Part shown: piece by piece, positions 1-8,300 of the stretch | Layout: each line of letters opens with the position of its first letter | How positions within the stretch are numbered: the first letter of the stretch is position 1 | NCBI GenBank assembly: GCA_910588925.1 | Contig: CAJURV010000025.1 | Location: 1-25,717 of the forward strand | From: an uncultured Rikenellaceae bacterium | GTDB taxonomy: Bacteria > Bacteroidota > Bacteroidia > Bacteroidales > Rikenellaceae | DNA: 25,717 nt | Reading direction: 5' to 3' | The notes under the pieces: model-generated | The model's input: only the letters and a program-made list of their open reading frames with translations | Databases searched by the model: none | What the model was told of the DNA's origin: nothing | Program-made: the position numbers and the translations under genes

Positions 1-42
1 CGGAGGAAACAGAAGAGGCTGTGCCTCCGGCGATTTTTGTGG
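1..42 (+). terminator. Possible rho-independent terminator of a gene upstream of the window
   Basis: CGGAGG (1-6) pairs with CCTCCG (24-29) and ACAG (9-12) with CTGT (19-22) around a 6-nt loop. A run of five T follows at 34-38, four bases after the stem. This fits an intrinsic terminator on the plus strand, but the gene it would serve lies outside the window and the gap before the T-run is not ideal. It could equally be part of the repeat-rich DNA that follows. Confidence 0.35.
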
Positions 43-431
43 CTAAAAAGCGACGGAAGCAGCCCCACAGTAACAGACACTCGCGCACACAAACCAACAA
101 TTCATGCGTTCAGATATCGCGTACATAACCAAATATCACGAAAACTTCCTCCCCGTATGACCCGAACCTATAAAATCCCTAACGCGTCCCCGAAGGGGAT
201 GCACCCACACGAGCAATACAAAAACGTCCCCAACAAAAAACAAACGGGACTAAAGCGGAACCGTTATAAACTTCCAACTACACTAAACACAACCGGAAAA
301 GACAAGGCACAGAAAGCCACCTAACAACAGCAAACCAAAATGCCGTAAGGCGTATTCCCAACAGCAAAATTCCGAGCTAAGCGAGTAGCATAAATATGAA
401 CGAGTAGACTCAAATATGCCGTAAGGCATAG

Positions 432-630
432 CCCGAGCGAAGCGAGAGGCATCAAACATAACTTCCGCCGTTAAATCCCGAGGCACGAGGGATGAGCGGG
501 CCGGAGCCTCCCCACACGGAGGCCCGCATAAGTTCCGGCAATCATAGAGCCTTTCCGCTTAAATCACCGCCACGAACCGAAAGAGCTTTACGTTTAAGCG
601 GTCCCCCGCAGGCTCCGCCCCTTGTGACGC
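432..630 (-). repeat. Mosaic palindromic repeat, copy A
   Basis: Positions 463-502 are identical over 40 nt to the reverse complement of 13297-13336. Positions 598-630 match the reverse complement of 13150-13182 with one mismatch, and CCCGAGCGAAGCGA at 432-445 matches the complement of 13353-13366 with almost the same spacing. The DNA between these blocks differs. This copy holds two hairpins: GCCTCC (506-511) with GGAGGC (518-523), and a perfect 9-bp inverted repeat CCGCTTAAA (555-563) with TTTAAGCGG (593-601). No coding capacity is seen. Confidence 0.85.
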
Positions 631-832
631 TAGCGAGATATCGCTAAAACCTCCTCTCTCACCATGCGACATTATCATAAGGAATATTACGACTCTCCGA
701 AAGGGTCAACCTCTTTTGTGCCTGTGTCGATGTTTGAAAGTGTTGTTTGTGTTGATAGTCAGGTGTTTGTCTTGTTGTATGGCTCCGATACAAAAAAACG
801 TCCTAAAAATGAATATTCTCTGAAAATTTAGT

Positions 833-840
833 TAATTTTG
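833..840 (+). promoter_or_regulatory. Bacteroidota -7 promoter element (TAATTTTG)
   Basis: TAATTTTG matches the TAnnTTTG -7 consensus of Bacteroidota housekeeping promoters and lies 29 bp before the start codon of the threonine dehydrogenase-type gene. That places transcription start near 847 with a short leader. No clear TTTG -33 box is visible at the usual distance. Confidence 0.6.
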
Positions 841-869
841 CGGCAGTAAAATTTTAAAATCATTCAACG

Positions 870-1826
870 ATGAAAAACATATTGATCGTAGGTGCAGGCG
901 GACAGATCGGTTCCGAACTCACCGCACATCTCCGCTCCATTTACGGCAACGATCACGTCATTGCTGCCGACATACGTAAAAGCGACAAGATAAGCGACGA
1001 CGGTCCTTTCGAGCCTCTCGACGTTCTTGAGTGCGCTGCACTTGCATCGTTGGTGCATAAGTATAAGATCGACACCATCTTCAACCTCGTGGCGCTTCTG
1101 TCTGCTACCGGTGAGAAAAACCCCACGCTGGCATGGCGTATAAACATGGGTGCGCTTACCAACTGTCTCGAGGTGGCCCGTTGGTTCGGTTGTTCTATAT
1201 TCACTCCCAGCTCTATAGGTGCGTTCGGTGAGAATACCCCTCACGACGACACCCCGCAGGACACCATTATGCGTCCCAATACCATCTACGGCGTCTGCAA
1301 GGTGAGCGGCGAGCTTCTTTCGGATTATTACCACAGTCGTTTCGGCGTAGACTCTCGTAGCGTACGTTTCCCCGGCATCATATCTAACGTCACTCTGCCC
1401 GGCGGCGGTACCACCGACTATGCGGTAGAGATATTCTACGAAGCCATAAAGAAAGGTTCGTTCGTGTGCCCCATCCCCTCGGATGTGTATATGGACATGA
1501 TGTATATGCCCGATGCGCTTAACGCATGCGTACAGCTTATGGAGGCCGATCCTTCGCGTTTGGTGCACCGTAACAGTTTCAATATAGCGTCTATGAGCTT
1601 TACCCCCGAGATCATATACGATGCTATCAAGAAACGTATGCCCGACTTTACCATGACATACGATGTGGATCCCGTGAAGAAAGCCATTGCCGAAAGCTGG
1701 CCCAACAAGATGGACGACAGTTGCGCTCGTAAAGAGTGGGGCTGGGCTCCGCAGTGGGATCTCGATCGCATGGTCGACGATATGCTTGCTGTCATCAGGG
1801 AGAAAAACGAGAAAGGGCTTATCTAA
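870..1826 (+). CDS. NAD-dependent epimerase/dehydratase, probable L-threonine 3-dehydrogenase (short-chain type)
   Basis: A 318-residue soluble protein of the extended short-chain dehydrogenase family. The N-terminal Rossmann fold shows the NAD-binding glycine motif GAGGQIG (8-14) and an acidic residue after the second strand (AAD, 32-34), which favours NAD over NADP. Catalytic residues are visible as SSIGAFG (114-120) and the YxxxK pair Y140/K144. The overall sequence resembles the UDP-galactose-epimerase-like threonine dehydrogenases found in Bacteroidota, which oxidise L-threonine to 2-amino-3-ketobutyrate in the cytoplasm. The usual partner, 2-amino-3-ketobutyrate CoA ligase (kbl), is not in this window. 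The start is the only ATG in good position, 29 bp after a -7 element, and no Shine-Dalgarno is seen. A sugar-nucleotide epimerase is the main alternative for specificity. Confidence 0.87.
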   Translation: MKNILIVGAGGQIGSELTAHLRSIYGNDHVIAADIRKSDKISDDGPFEPLDVLECAALASLVHKYKIDTIFNLVALLSATGEKNPTLAWRINMGALTNCLEVARWFGCSIFTPSSIGAFGENTPHDDTPQDTIMRPNTIYGVCKVSGELLSDYYHSRFGVDSRSVRFPGIISNVTLPGGGTTDYAVEIFYEAIKKGSFVCPIPSDVYMDMMYMPDALNACVQLMEADPSRLVHRNSFNIASMSFTPEIIYDAIKKRMPDFTMTYDVDPVKKAIAESWPNKMDDSCARKEWGWAPQWDLDRMVDDMLAVIREKNEKGLI

Positions 1827-1853
1827 TTGCGTGACGACTGCCGAAAAGCAATC

Positions 1854-2057
1854 CGTTTCGTAAGCCGAAAGCAATTAAACGAGTTTCGGTTGCAAGGTGA
1901 GAAAACCACGTAAAGTGAACGTTTTCGGTAAGCCGAGAGCAGAAGCAAATGAAATTTGATTATGCCGAGGCGAGAAAACGTCTGCAATTAAGCGAACGTT
2001 TTCGGTAAGCCGAGAGCAGAAGCAAATGAAATTTGGTTATGCCGAGGCGAGAAAAGG
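1854..2057 (+). repeat. Three tandem copies of a ~60-bp imperfectly palindromic repeat
   Basis: Copies at 1921-1980 and 1998-2057 differ at only two of 60 positions. A degenerate copy lies at 1854-1905. Each begins with (T)TTTCGGTAAGCCGA, has a centre in which GCAAAT faces ATTTG, and ends with TGCCGAGGCGAGAAAA. A fourth, shorter copy is at 25551-25606. The array fills most of the 327-bp gap between the dehydrogenase and deacylase genes and contains no open frame. No TAnnTTTG box is present in these copies, unlike the related units at 16905-17052. Confidence 0.85.
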
Positions 2058-2153
2058 TAGAATGAAATTCAACGATTTTTTCACGCAGCCATAATAAAAA
2101 CCCGCCTTTATCGTTCTAATCGAAGAAACGGCCGGTAGGCCATGTAACAAACG

Positions 2154-3491
2154 ATGACCCGCACGACCGTATTTATATCTACACTGTCTATCATAGTGCT
2201 CCTCACATTACGGAGCACTATGATTTTTGCTTCATACGCACCGCTATCCGGCATGGAATATGCGGAGCTCGATACGCTCGCCTCAACGGGTGTGGCCGAC
2301 ACCTCTGTATACGATAAGGCTAAGGTGTGGGTGCCACAGGTGGAGAGCGATCTCGACCGTATGAAACGTCGCTTTACCCATTTCATAGCTGCCGAAGCCT
2401 CGTTCGGGCGTGTTGCGTTAGGGCAGTCGAGTTTCATGAGGGGCGACAATTCCAAGGGTACGGCCATAACCAACCAGTCGTTATACGCTGTAAAATACGG
2501 GTTTCAGGCCCGTCGCGGTACCTCGCAGAGTATCTTATACGGTGCCCCCTATCAAGGGTTGGGTTTCTTCTCGTCTACATTCCACCATCCGCAGGATCTC
2601 GGTACCCCGTGGGGATTGTATCTTTTCCAAGGGGCGCGTATAGCCATCATAACCCCGCGTCTTAGCTTCAATTACGAGTGGAAGTTCGGTATGTCGGGTG
2701 GTTGGCACCACTACAGTTATCCCGATAATCCCGCTAACGATATAATCGGTTCGCCGCTTAACGCATACATCAACACCACGTTCTATATCAACTACATCAT
2801 ATCCAAGCACTGGGGCGTGAGTGCGGGCATATCGGCCACGCACTATTCCAACGGCAACACGCGCACGCCCAACCGCGGCATCAACGTGCTCTCCGGAACG
2901 ATAGGCATGAGATACTATTTCAACCGCGACTTCGACCGCTATTTCTCTCCGCGTAACATAATAACGCGTCCGCCGTTCATGCGTAGCATGTCATACGAAA
3001 TCATGGGTTACGCCTCATGGAAAGACGCCATACTCGACACATCCAATACCCCTGTAGAAAACCCGTATCTCAATAAGAAATTGCTGGTGGCAGGTTTCTC
3101 GTTCTCGCCTATGTATGTGTTGGGTAGAAAGGTGCGGGTGGGCGGTTCGCTCGACTTCAGTTACGATAAAAGTCGCGGACTGTCTTACGAACATACCCGT
3201 TACGGCATAAAATACGTACCGGCGGCTCCGCGCGACCGTATGGCATTGGGCCTGTCCGCCAAGGTCGATTTCGTGATGCCCTATTTCACTATTACCGGGT
3301 CGCTCGGTTACGACATAATAGAGGGTGCCGGCAATATGCCTCCGACATATCAGATAATAGCCCTCCGTTTCGATCTATCTTCGCATTTCTTCTTCTCTAT
3401 AGGATATAAAGCCCGCCAGTTCCAGTACCCGGACAATCTTATGTGGGGTATGGGATTCCGTTTCGGTAGAGGTACGAGGTATCAGTTATAG
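2154..3491 (+). CDS. PagL-like acyloxyacyl hydrolase (outer-membrane lipid A deacylase family)
   Basis: A 445-residue protein with an N-terminal signal peptide (hydrophobic core about 6-20, probable cleavage near FAS at 25-27). The rest is rich in aromatic residues in alternating patterns, as in outer-membrane beta-barrels. The key block lies around 228-244: ATHYSNGNTRTPNRGIN, matching the His-x-Ser catalytic pair of PagL (here H230 and S232) followed by the conserved N-x-G-x-N. The family removes the 3-O-linked acyl chain from lipid A at the outer membrane. It is longer than proteobacterial PagL (about 170-190 residues), as is usual for Bacteroidota members with a larger barrel. The catalytic glutamate was not placed with certainty. 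A 13-bp hairpin followed by a T-run lies inside the signal-peptide codons. Starting instead at ATG 2220 would remove the signal peptide, so 2154 is preferred. Confidence 0.8.
   Translation: MTRTTVFISTLSIIVLLTLRSTMIFASYAPLSGMEYAELDTLASTGVADTSVYDKAKVWVPQVESDLDRMKRRFTHFIAAEASFGRVALGQSSFMRGDNSKGTAITNQSLYAVKYGFQARRGTSQSILYGAPYQGLGFFSSTFHHPQDLGTPWGLYLFQGARIAIITPRLSFNYEWKFGMSGGWHHYSYPDNPANDIIGSPLNAYINTTFYINYIISKHWGVSAGISATHYSNGNTRTPNRGINVLSGTIGMRYYFNRDFDRYFSPRNIITRPPFMRSMSYEIMGYASWKDAILDTSNTPVENPYLNKKLLVAGFSFSPMYVLGRKVRVGGSLDFSYDKSRGLSYEHTRYGIKYVPAAPRDRMALGLSAKVDFVMPYFTITGSLGYDIIEGAGNMPPTYQIIALRFDLSSHFFFSIGYKARQFQYPDNLMWGMGFRFGRGTRYQL
2190..2229 (+). promoter_or_regulatory. Terminator-like hairpin inside the 5' end of the deacylase gene
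   Basis: A perfect 13-bp inverted repeat (2190-2202 with 2212-2224; core CATAGTGCTCC and GGAGCACTATG) has a 9-nt loop and is followed immediately by a run of T (2224-2228). It sits over codons 13-25, within the signal peptide. In shape it is an intrinsic terminator or attenuator, or a translational block close to the start codon. Whether it works in the cell cannot be told from sequence. Confidence 0.5.
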
Positions 3492-3596
3492 TTCCGGAGT
3501 CACTGTATGATGTGAATTAGATACAGTTACTACATATCAATGGTTTATCGCTTTGATGAATGGTGGCTGGAGCGAAGCTGAACATATTTCGCATGG

Positions 3597-3748
3597 ACGG
3601 CCATGAGCGTAGCGAAGGCCGTGCGGGCAGCGCCTCGCGGTGGGCATAAATTCCCACAATGTAGCGGAGGGGCGATAAACTATAGCGGTGTTCGCTTGAT
3701 TTAAACAAAAATACTCTCTTTAATGCCACGCCTAAGCGGTCCCCTGCA
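3597..3748 (+). repeat. Mosaic palindromic repeat, copy C (partial)
   Basis: The 411-bp gap 3492-3902 has no credible gene. It holds a stretch related to copies A and B: GCGCCTCGCGGTGGG at 3630-3644 matches 14 of 15 bases of the inverted-repeat arm of copy B (13181-13195), and TAAGCGGTCCCCTGCA at 3733-3748 matches copy A (595-610) at 15 of 16. Internal hairpins are ACGGCC/GGCCGT (3597-3602 with 3617-3622) and GTGGG/CCCAC (3640-3644 with 3653-3657). GCGATAAACTATA at 3672 also resembles copy B. The ends are approximate. Confidence 0.6.
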
Positions 3749-3842
3749 CACCTTTTTTTTATTGAAATGAGGGGAAGATAAAGGCTATGCCTGTCGTGTC
3801 TCCTGAGTGGTTCTCGAACTCTTTATCCATAAAGAACATACT

Positions 3843-3879
3843 GAAAAATAGAGCCGTAACGGATTTTCCGTTACGGCTC
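3843..3879 (-). terminator. Rho-independent terminator of the RND efflux operon
   Basis: A perfect 13-bp stem (3851-3863 with 3867-3879; GAGCCGTAACGGA paired with its complement) has a 3-nt loop. Read on the minus strand it is followed by TATTTTTC. It lies 24 bp past the stop codon of the outer membrane factor gene, so it should end the three-gene transcript. Confidence 0.9.
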
Positions 3880-3902
3880 GTTTATGCAATGGTATAAAGT
3901 AT

Positions 3903-5276
3903 CTATTCTTGTCCGCCGCCCAAAGCCTTATAAAGGTTTATAACGCTTTGTATCTCTGTGAAACGGTTGGCCGTCTGCGCCAGTTGCGCGCTTAGTAAAG
4001 ACTGGCGAGCCGTAAGCACTTCCAGATAGTTGGTCGTGCCGTATTCCATCAGGAGCGTGGTGCTCTTGAGAGCCTTTTCTAACGATACTATCTGTTTGTC
4101 CAACAGCCCCGTTTTATCATGGCTCGTCTGGTAAGCGGAAAGGGCGTCGTTGACCTCGCTGCCGGCTGCAAGCAGAGCTTGTCTGAAAGCTATCTCCGCC
4201 TCTTCCTGTTGTGCCTGTGCTATGCGATATTGCGCTTTGATCTGACCGCGTGCGAACAGGGGTTGCGTGAGCGATGCCACCGCCGATACCAAGAACTTGC
4301 CCGGGTTGACAATCATGCCGCCAGCCGAATTGGTCCATCCTGCGCTACCGCTCAACACTATGGTGGGGTAGAATGCGGAACGGGCGTAATTGGTGCCGTA
4401 GAATGCGGCCTCCAACGAGCGTTCTGCGGCGCGCACGTCGGGACGTGCGGATAGCATACTTAGCGGTACGCCTATAGCGAAGTCGTCGGGGAACGACTGC
4501 CCGGCCAATGTGCCGCGTTCATAGTGATGCGGTGTCTCGGCCAGAAGCAGGGCGAGGCTGTTCTCCACTTGGTTGATCTGCTCTTTGAGGTCGAGAGCGG
4601 AGGTTTGCACGCTGTAGTAGGTGGCCTCCATCTGCGATACTCCCGCCTCGTTGTACTGGCCGGCGTTCATAAGCGCACGTGCCGAACGTACCGTCTCGGC
4701 CCACGCCTGCTCCGTCTCCTGTGTGAGTATGAGCTGCTCGTCGAGCATCAACAGAGTGTAGTATATGTTCGCTATGCCCGATACTATCTGGCTGCGTACG
4801 GCCTGTTTGTAGTCTTGAGACTGGGCGTATGCCGCCTTGGTCTGTAACTTGGCGTTACGCATCTTGCCGAATATATCTACCTCCCAACTGGCAGTGATGG
4901 GTACGGAGTAGCTCTTGGTGGCATTGCCGCCGTCGAACGAGCTTATGGTGCCCTGCGGAGAGAAGGCGAACGACGGCAGGAACGACAACCGTGCGGCACG
5001 CAACGAGGCTTCGGCCTCCTCTACGCGAAGCTGTGCCGTCAGGTAGTCGGCGTTGTTCTCCAAGCCTCGTTCTATCAGCTCTGCAAGGTAAGGATCGGTG
5101 AATAGCTCCTGCCACTCCATGCCTCCGAAGCCGACGCTATCCTGCGGAAACTCCGCCGCCTCCGCACCGTACAGATCGGCGGGAACCTCCTCCGAGGAGC
5201 GGTATTTGCCGTATATGCCGCAACCGCTCAACAATAACGAGGCGATAATAAATGATGCTATCTTATTTTTTTTCAT
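3903..5276 (-). CDS. RND efflux outer membrane factor, TolC/NodT family lipoprotein
   Basis: A 457-residue outer membrane efflux protein. The N-terminus carries a lipoprotein signal with lipobox LLSGC, making Cys19 the lipidated residue, as in OprM/NodT-type channels. Two outer-membrane-efflux repeats follow, with long helices of heptad character and the typical ARPDVRAAE stretch that opens the second repeat. It would form the trimeric outer membrane and periplasmic conduit through which the pump encoded just upstream ejects its substrates. It is the last gene of the minus-strand operon adaptor-pump-channel. A 103-bp gap with a hairpin (5320-5374) separates it from the pump gene, and a strong terminator follows. 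The start is an ATG that opens directly onto the signal peptide (MKKNKIASF). Confidence 0.93.
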   Translation of the reverse strand: MKKNKIASFIIASLLLSGCGIYGKYRSSEEVPADLYGAEAAEFPQDSVGFGGMEWQELFTDPYLAELIERGLENNADYLTAQLRVEEAEASLRAARLSFLPSFAFSPQGTISSFDGGNATKSYSVPITASWEVDIFGKMRNAKLQTKAAYAQSQDYKQAVRSQIVSGIANIYYTLLMLDEQLILTQETEQAWAETVRSARALMNAGQYNEAGVSQMEATYYSVQTSALDLKEQINQVENSLALLLAETPHHYERGTLAGQSFPDDFAIGVPLSMLSARPDVRAAERSLEAAFYGTNYARSAFYPTIVLSGSAGWTNSAGGMIVNPGKFLVSAVASLTQPLFARGQIKAQYRIAQAQQEEAEIAFRQALLAAGSEVNDALSAYQTSHDKTGLLDKQIVSLEKALKSTTLLMEYGTTNYLEVLTARQSLLSAQLAQTANRFTEIQSVINLYKALGGGQE

Positions 5277-5319
5277 TCGTCAATTCTTTATGAATTTTCC
5301 TGTTGTTTTACGGAACCTC

Positions 5320-5374
5320 GGGCCGTAGGGGTCATCCGCCGTCGTATGTCGGGATACGGAAAGCCCCTACGCCC
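5320..5374 (-). promoter_or_regulatory. Intercistronic hairpin between pump and outer membrane factor genes
   Basis: CGTAGGGG (5324-5331) pairs perfectly with CCCCTACG (5364-5371). Three further G:C pairs (5320-5322 with 5372-5374) lie outside a one-base bulge, and the loop is 32 nt. No T-run follows on the minus strand, so a full terminator is unlikely. An mRNA processing or stability element that sets expression of the distal gene is an inference. Confidence 0.4.
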
Positions 5375-5379
5375 GTGCA

Positions 5380-8300
5380 CTAATCCTCGATGCCTTCGCG
5401 TGCGTTGCGTTCCCTCTCCGATATCACCTGCATATCGGCGTCCAGTTGCATGGGCGGACGTAACTTCTCCTGCAGGTATTCGAATATGATGTAGAACACG
5501 GGCACTACGAACAGAAGCGCCAACGTACCTACGAGCAAGCCGCCCACCACGCCGGTACCCAACGAGCTGTTGCCGTTGGCGCCCGCGCCTGTGGAGAACA
5601 TGAGCGGGATCATACCGAAGATCATAGTCAGCACCGTCATGAGAATGGGACGGAAACGGGCCTGCGCCGCAGAGTAAGCGGATTCCACTATGCCCATGCC
5701 CTTGCGTCGGCGTTCTATGGCGTACTCGGTGATAAGTATGGCCGTCTTGGAGAGAAGACCTATCAACATTATGACACCGGTCTGCAGATAGATGTTATTT
5801 TCGAGTCCGAATAACTTGGCGAACAGGAAAGAACCCAACAACCCGAACGGCACCGAGAAGATGACCGCGAACGGAACGAGGAAACTTTCGTAGAGACACG
5901 CCAGTATCAGGAATATGAGCACCACGCATATGGAGTATATTATGAGCGTTTTGGCACCGCCGCTGCTGGCCTCCTCGCGTGCCATGCCGCCGTATTCGTA
6001 GCCGTAGCCCGAAGGTAGCGTCTGTGCGGCCACCTCGTCTATGGCTTTCTGCACCTGGCCGGTGGAGTAGCCGTCGGCACCGTTGATGTTGACCGTTATA
6101 CAGCTATAGAGGTTGAAACGGTTGGCTATCTCGGAGCCCAATACCCTTTTGAGGGTTACGAACTGGCTTATGGGCGCCATTTCGTTGCCGTTACGCACGA
6201 ACATGTTGTTGAGTGAGTGTTCGTCGAGCCTGTACTCCGGAGAGGCCTGCATCATCACGCGGTAGACCTTGCCGAACTCGTTGTAGTTCGATATATATGC
6301 GCCGCCGCAATAGTTGCCCAGCACCTCGAGCACCGAGGCGGGCGATATGCCGGCGCGTTTGCATTTGGCCGCGTCTACCTCCACGGCCACTTGCGGGAAG
6401 TTCATGGCATAGGAGGTGTAGGCCATTGATACCTCGGGACGCTGGTTGAGGGCCCCTATGAACTGCATGGCCGAATTGTAGAACGTAGTCATGTCGCCGC
6501 CGCTACGGTCCTGAAGGTTGAGCTCTATGGTGTTACCCATACCGTAGCCGGGTATCATGGCGGGTTGGAAGCAGAATATCTGCGCCTCCTTTATGCCGTA
6601 GAATTGGGCGTTCAGACGCGCCATCACGGCATCGGCCTTATGCTCGGCGCCCTTACGTTCGCTCCAATCCTTCAGACGTACGATAGCCGTACCGTAAGAG
6701 GAGCCTTGGCCGGATATGAGGCCGTAACCGGTCACTTTGGAGTAATGCTCTATCTCGGGGGTAGCGGCCAGTATGGCCTCCACCTTATCCATAACCTTGC
6801 CGGTCTCCTCCAGGGTGCTACCCGGCGAGACGCTTACGTTCACCATCATGACGCCCTGGTCCTCCTGAGGCACCAGACCGGTCTTGGTGGTTATCATAAG
6901 GTACGACAGCAGTGCCACGGTGACGGCCAGCAGAGTCCATACAAGCCAGCGGTTGCGGCCTTTGATGAAGAACACTATGCCCGTCTTGTATTTTCTCAAC
7001 ATGGCATTGTAAGAGGCGTTGTAGGCTGCACGCACGCGGCCGTTGATGCTCTTGGCGCTCTTTGTGCCGTCGGATGGACGCATGAGCATGGCGCAGAGCG
7101 CGGGACACAGAGTGAGCGCGCAGATGCACGACAACCCCACCGAGGTGGCCATGGTGATACCGAACTGGGTGTAGAATATACCCGACGTACCGCCCATGAA
7201 CGTCACGGGGATGAACACCGCCATGAACACGCACGTACACGATATGACCGCCATGGTAACATCCCTTACCGCATCTTTGGTCGCCAAATAGGGCGATTTG
7301 TAGCCGGCGTCGAACTTGGACTGCACCGCTTCCACCACCACTATGGCGTCGTCCACGACAGTACCTATGGCCAACACCAATGCGAACATCGTAAGTATGT
7401 TGATGGTGAAGCCGGCCGCTGTAAGGCATGCGAACGTACCCACCAGCGATACTATTATGGATATGGATGGGATGAGTGTACTCTTGAAGTCCTGCAGGAA
7501 GAAGTAGACCACCAATATGACTAGGATGATGGCTATTATTAGCGTCTCCACTACATTATGGATAGATGCGAAGAGGAAGTCGTTGGAGCTCATCATGTTG
7601 ACGAACTCGCAGCCCTCAGGCAGGTCGTCCGACAGTTGTTCCAGCAGGGCGGTGATCTTTTCGTTGACCTCGGTGGCATTGGCTCCGGCCACCTGAAAGG
7701 CGAGGAATGTTACGCCCGGTTTGCCGTCGAGGTCGCCGTGAAACGAGTAAGAGAGTGCGCCGAGCTCTATGTCGGCCACGTCCTTGAGGCGCAATACCGA
7801 GCCGTCGTCACCGGCGCGTACCACTATGTTCTCGAACTCCTCTACGCTTTTGAGACGTCCGCGATACTTCATGGTGTATTGGAAGACATTGGGCGAGTTG
7901 GCGCCCAAAGAGCCGGTGGGAGCCTCTATGTTCTGCTCGCCGAGCACTGCCGATAGGTCGGAGGGTATGAGGCCGTATTGGGCCATAAGCTCGGGTTTGA
8001 GCCATATACGCATACTGTAGGTGTCGCCCCACTCCATCACGTCGCCGACACCCTCTATACGTTTGATCTCGGGGATTACGCTGATGTCGAGGTAGTTGGC
8101 GAGGAACGTCTCGTCGTAACGGCCGTTGTTGCACACGAGCGAGTTGATCTGCAGGAAGCTGGTCTGGCGTTTCTGGACGCTGACACCTATCCTAGTAACC
8201 TCGGCGGGGAGCAGACCTAACGCTTGGGATACCCGGTTCTGCACGTTCACCGCCGCCATATCGGGGTCGGTGCCCTGCTCGAAATATACCTCTATGGTAG

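Larger units (their letters stand above)
43..862. other. Non-coding, repeat-rich intergenic region
   Basis: No convincing gene is seen in this roughly 820-bp stretch. The short open frames have unnatural composition (Thr/Lys/Pro-rich on the plus strand) and no similarity I recognise. It holds two copies of ATGCCGTAAGGC (340-351 and 416-427), two copies of CGAGTAG (382-388 and 401-407), and the palindromic mosaic element at 432-630. The left part (60-330) is A/C-rich on the plus strand. The part from 660 to 830 shows no structure I can interpret apart from the promoter at its end. Confidence 0.6.

Noticed and set aside
37..324. Plus-strand open frame of 95 codons at the window start
   Set aside because: Composition is dominated by Thr, Lys, Pro and Asn from A/C-rich DNA, there is no hydrophobic core, no recognisable family and no promoter box. 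It is treated as non-coding.
864..1874. Long minus-strand open frame opposite the threonine dehydrogenase gene
   Set aside because: It is the complement of a gene with clear Rossmann and catalytic motifs. The minus-strand product is His/Tyr-rich without family motifs.
3517..3729. 70-codon minus-strand frame in the gap after the deacylase gene
   Set aside because: It overlaps mosaic repeat copy C and its hairpins and has no family resemblance or promoter.
6565..7524. 319-codon plus-strand frame inside the RND pump gene
   Set aside because: It is antisense to conserved pump sequence including the proton-relay aspartates. It is a shadow of GC-biased codons.
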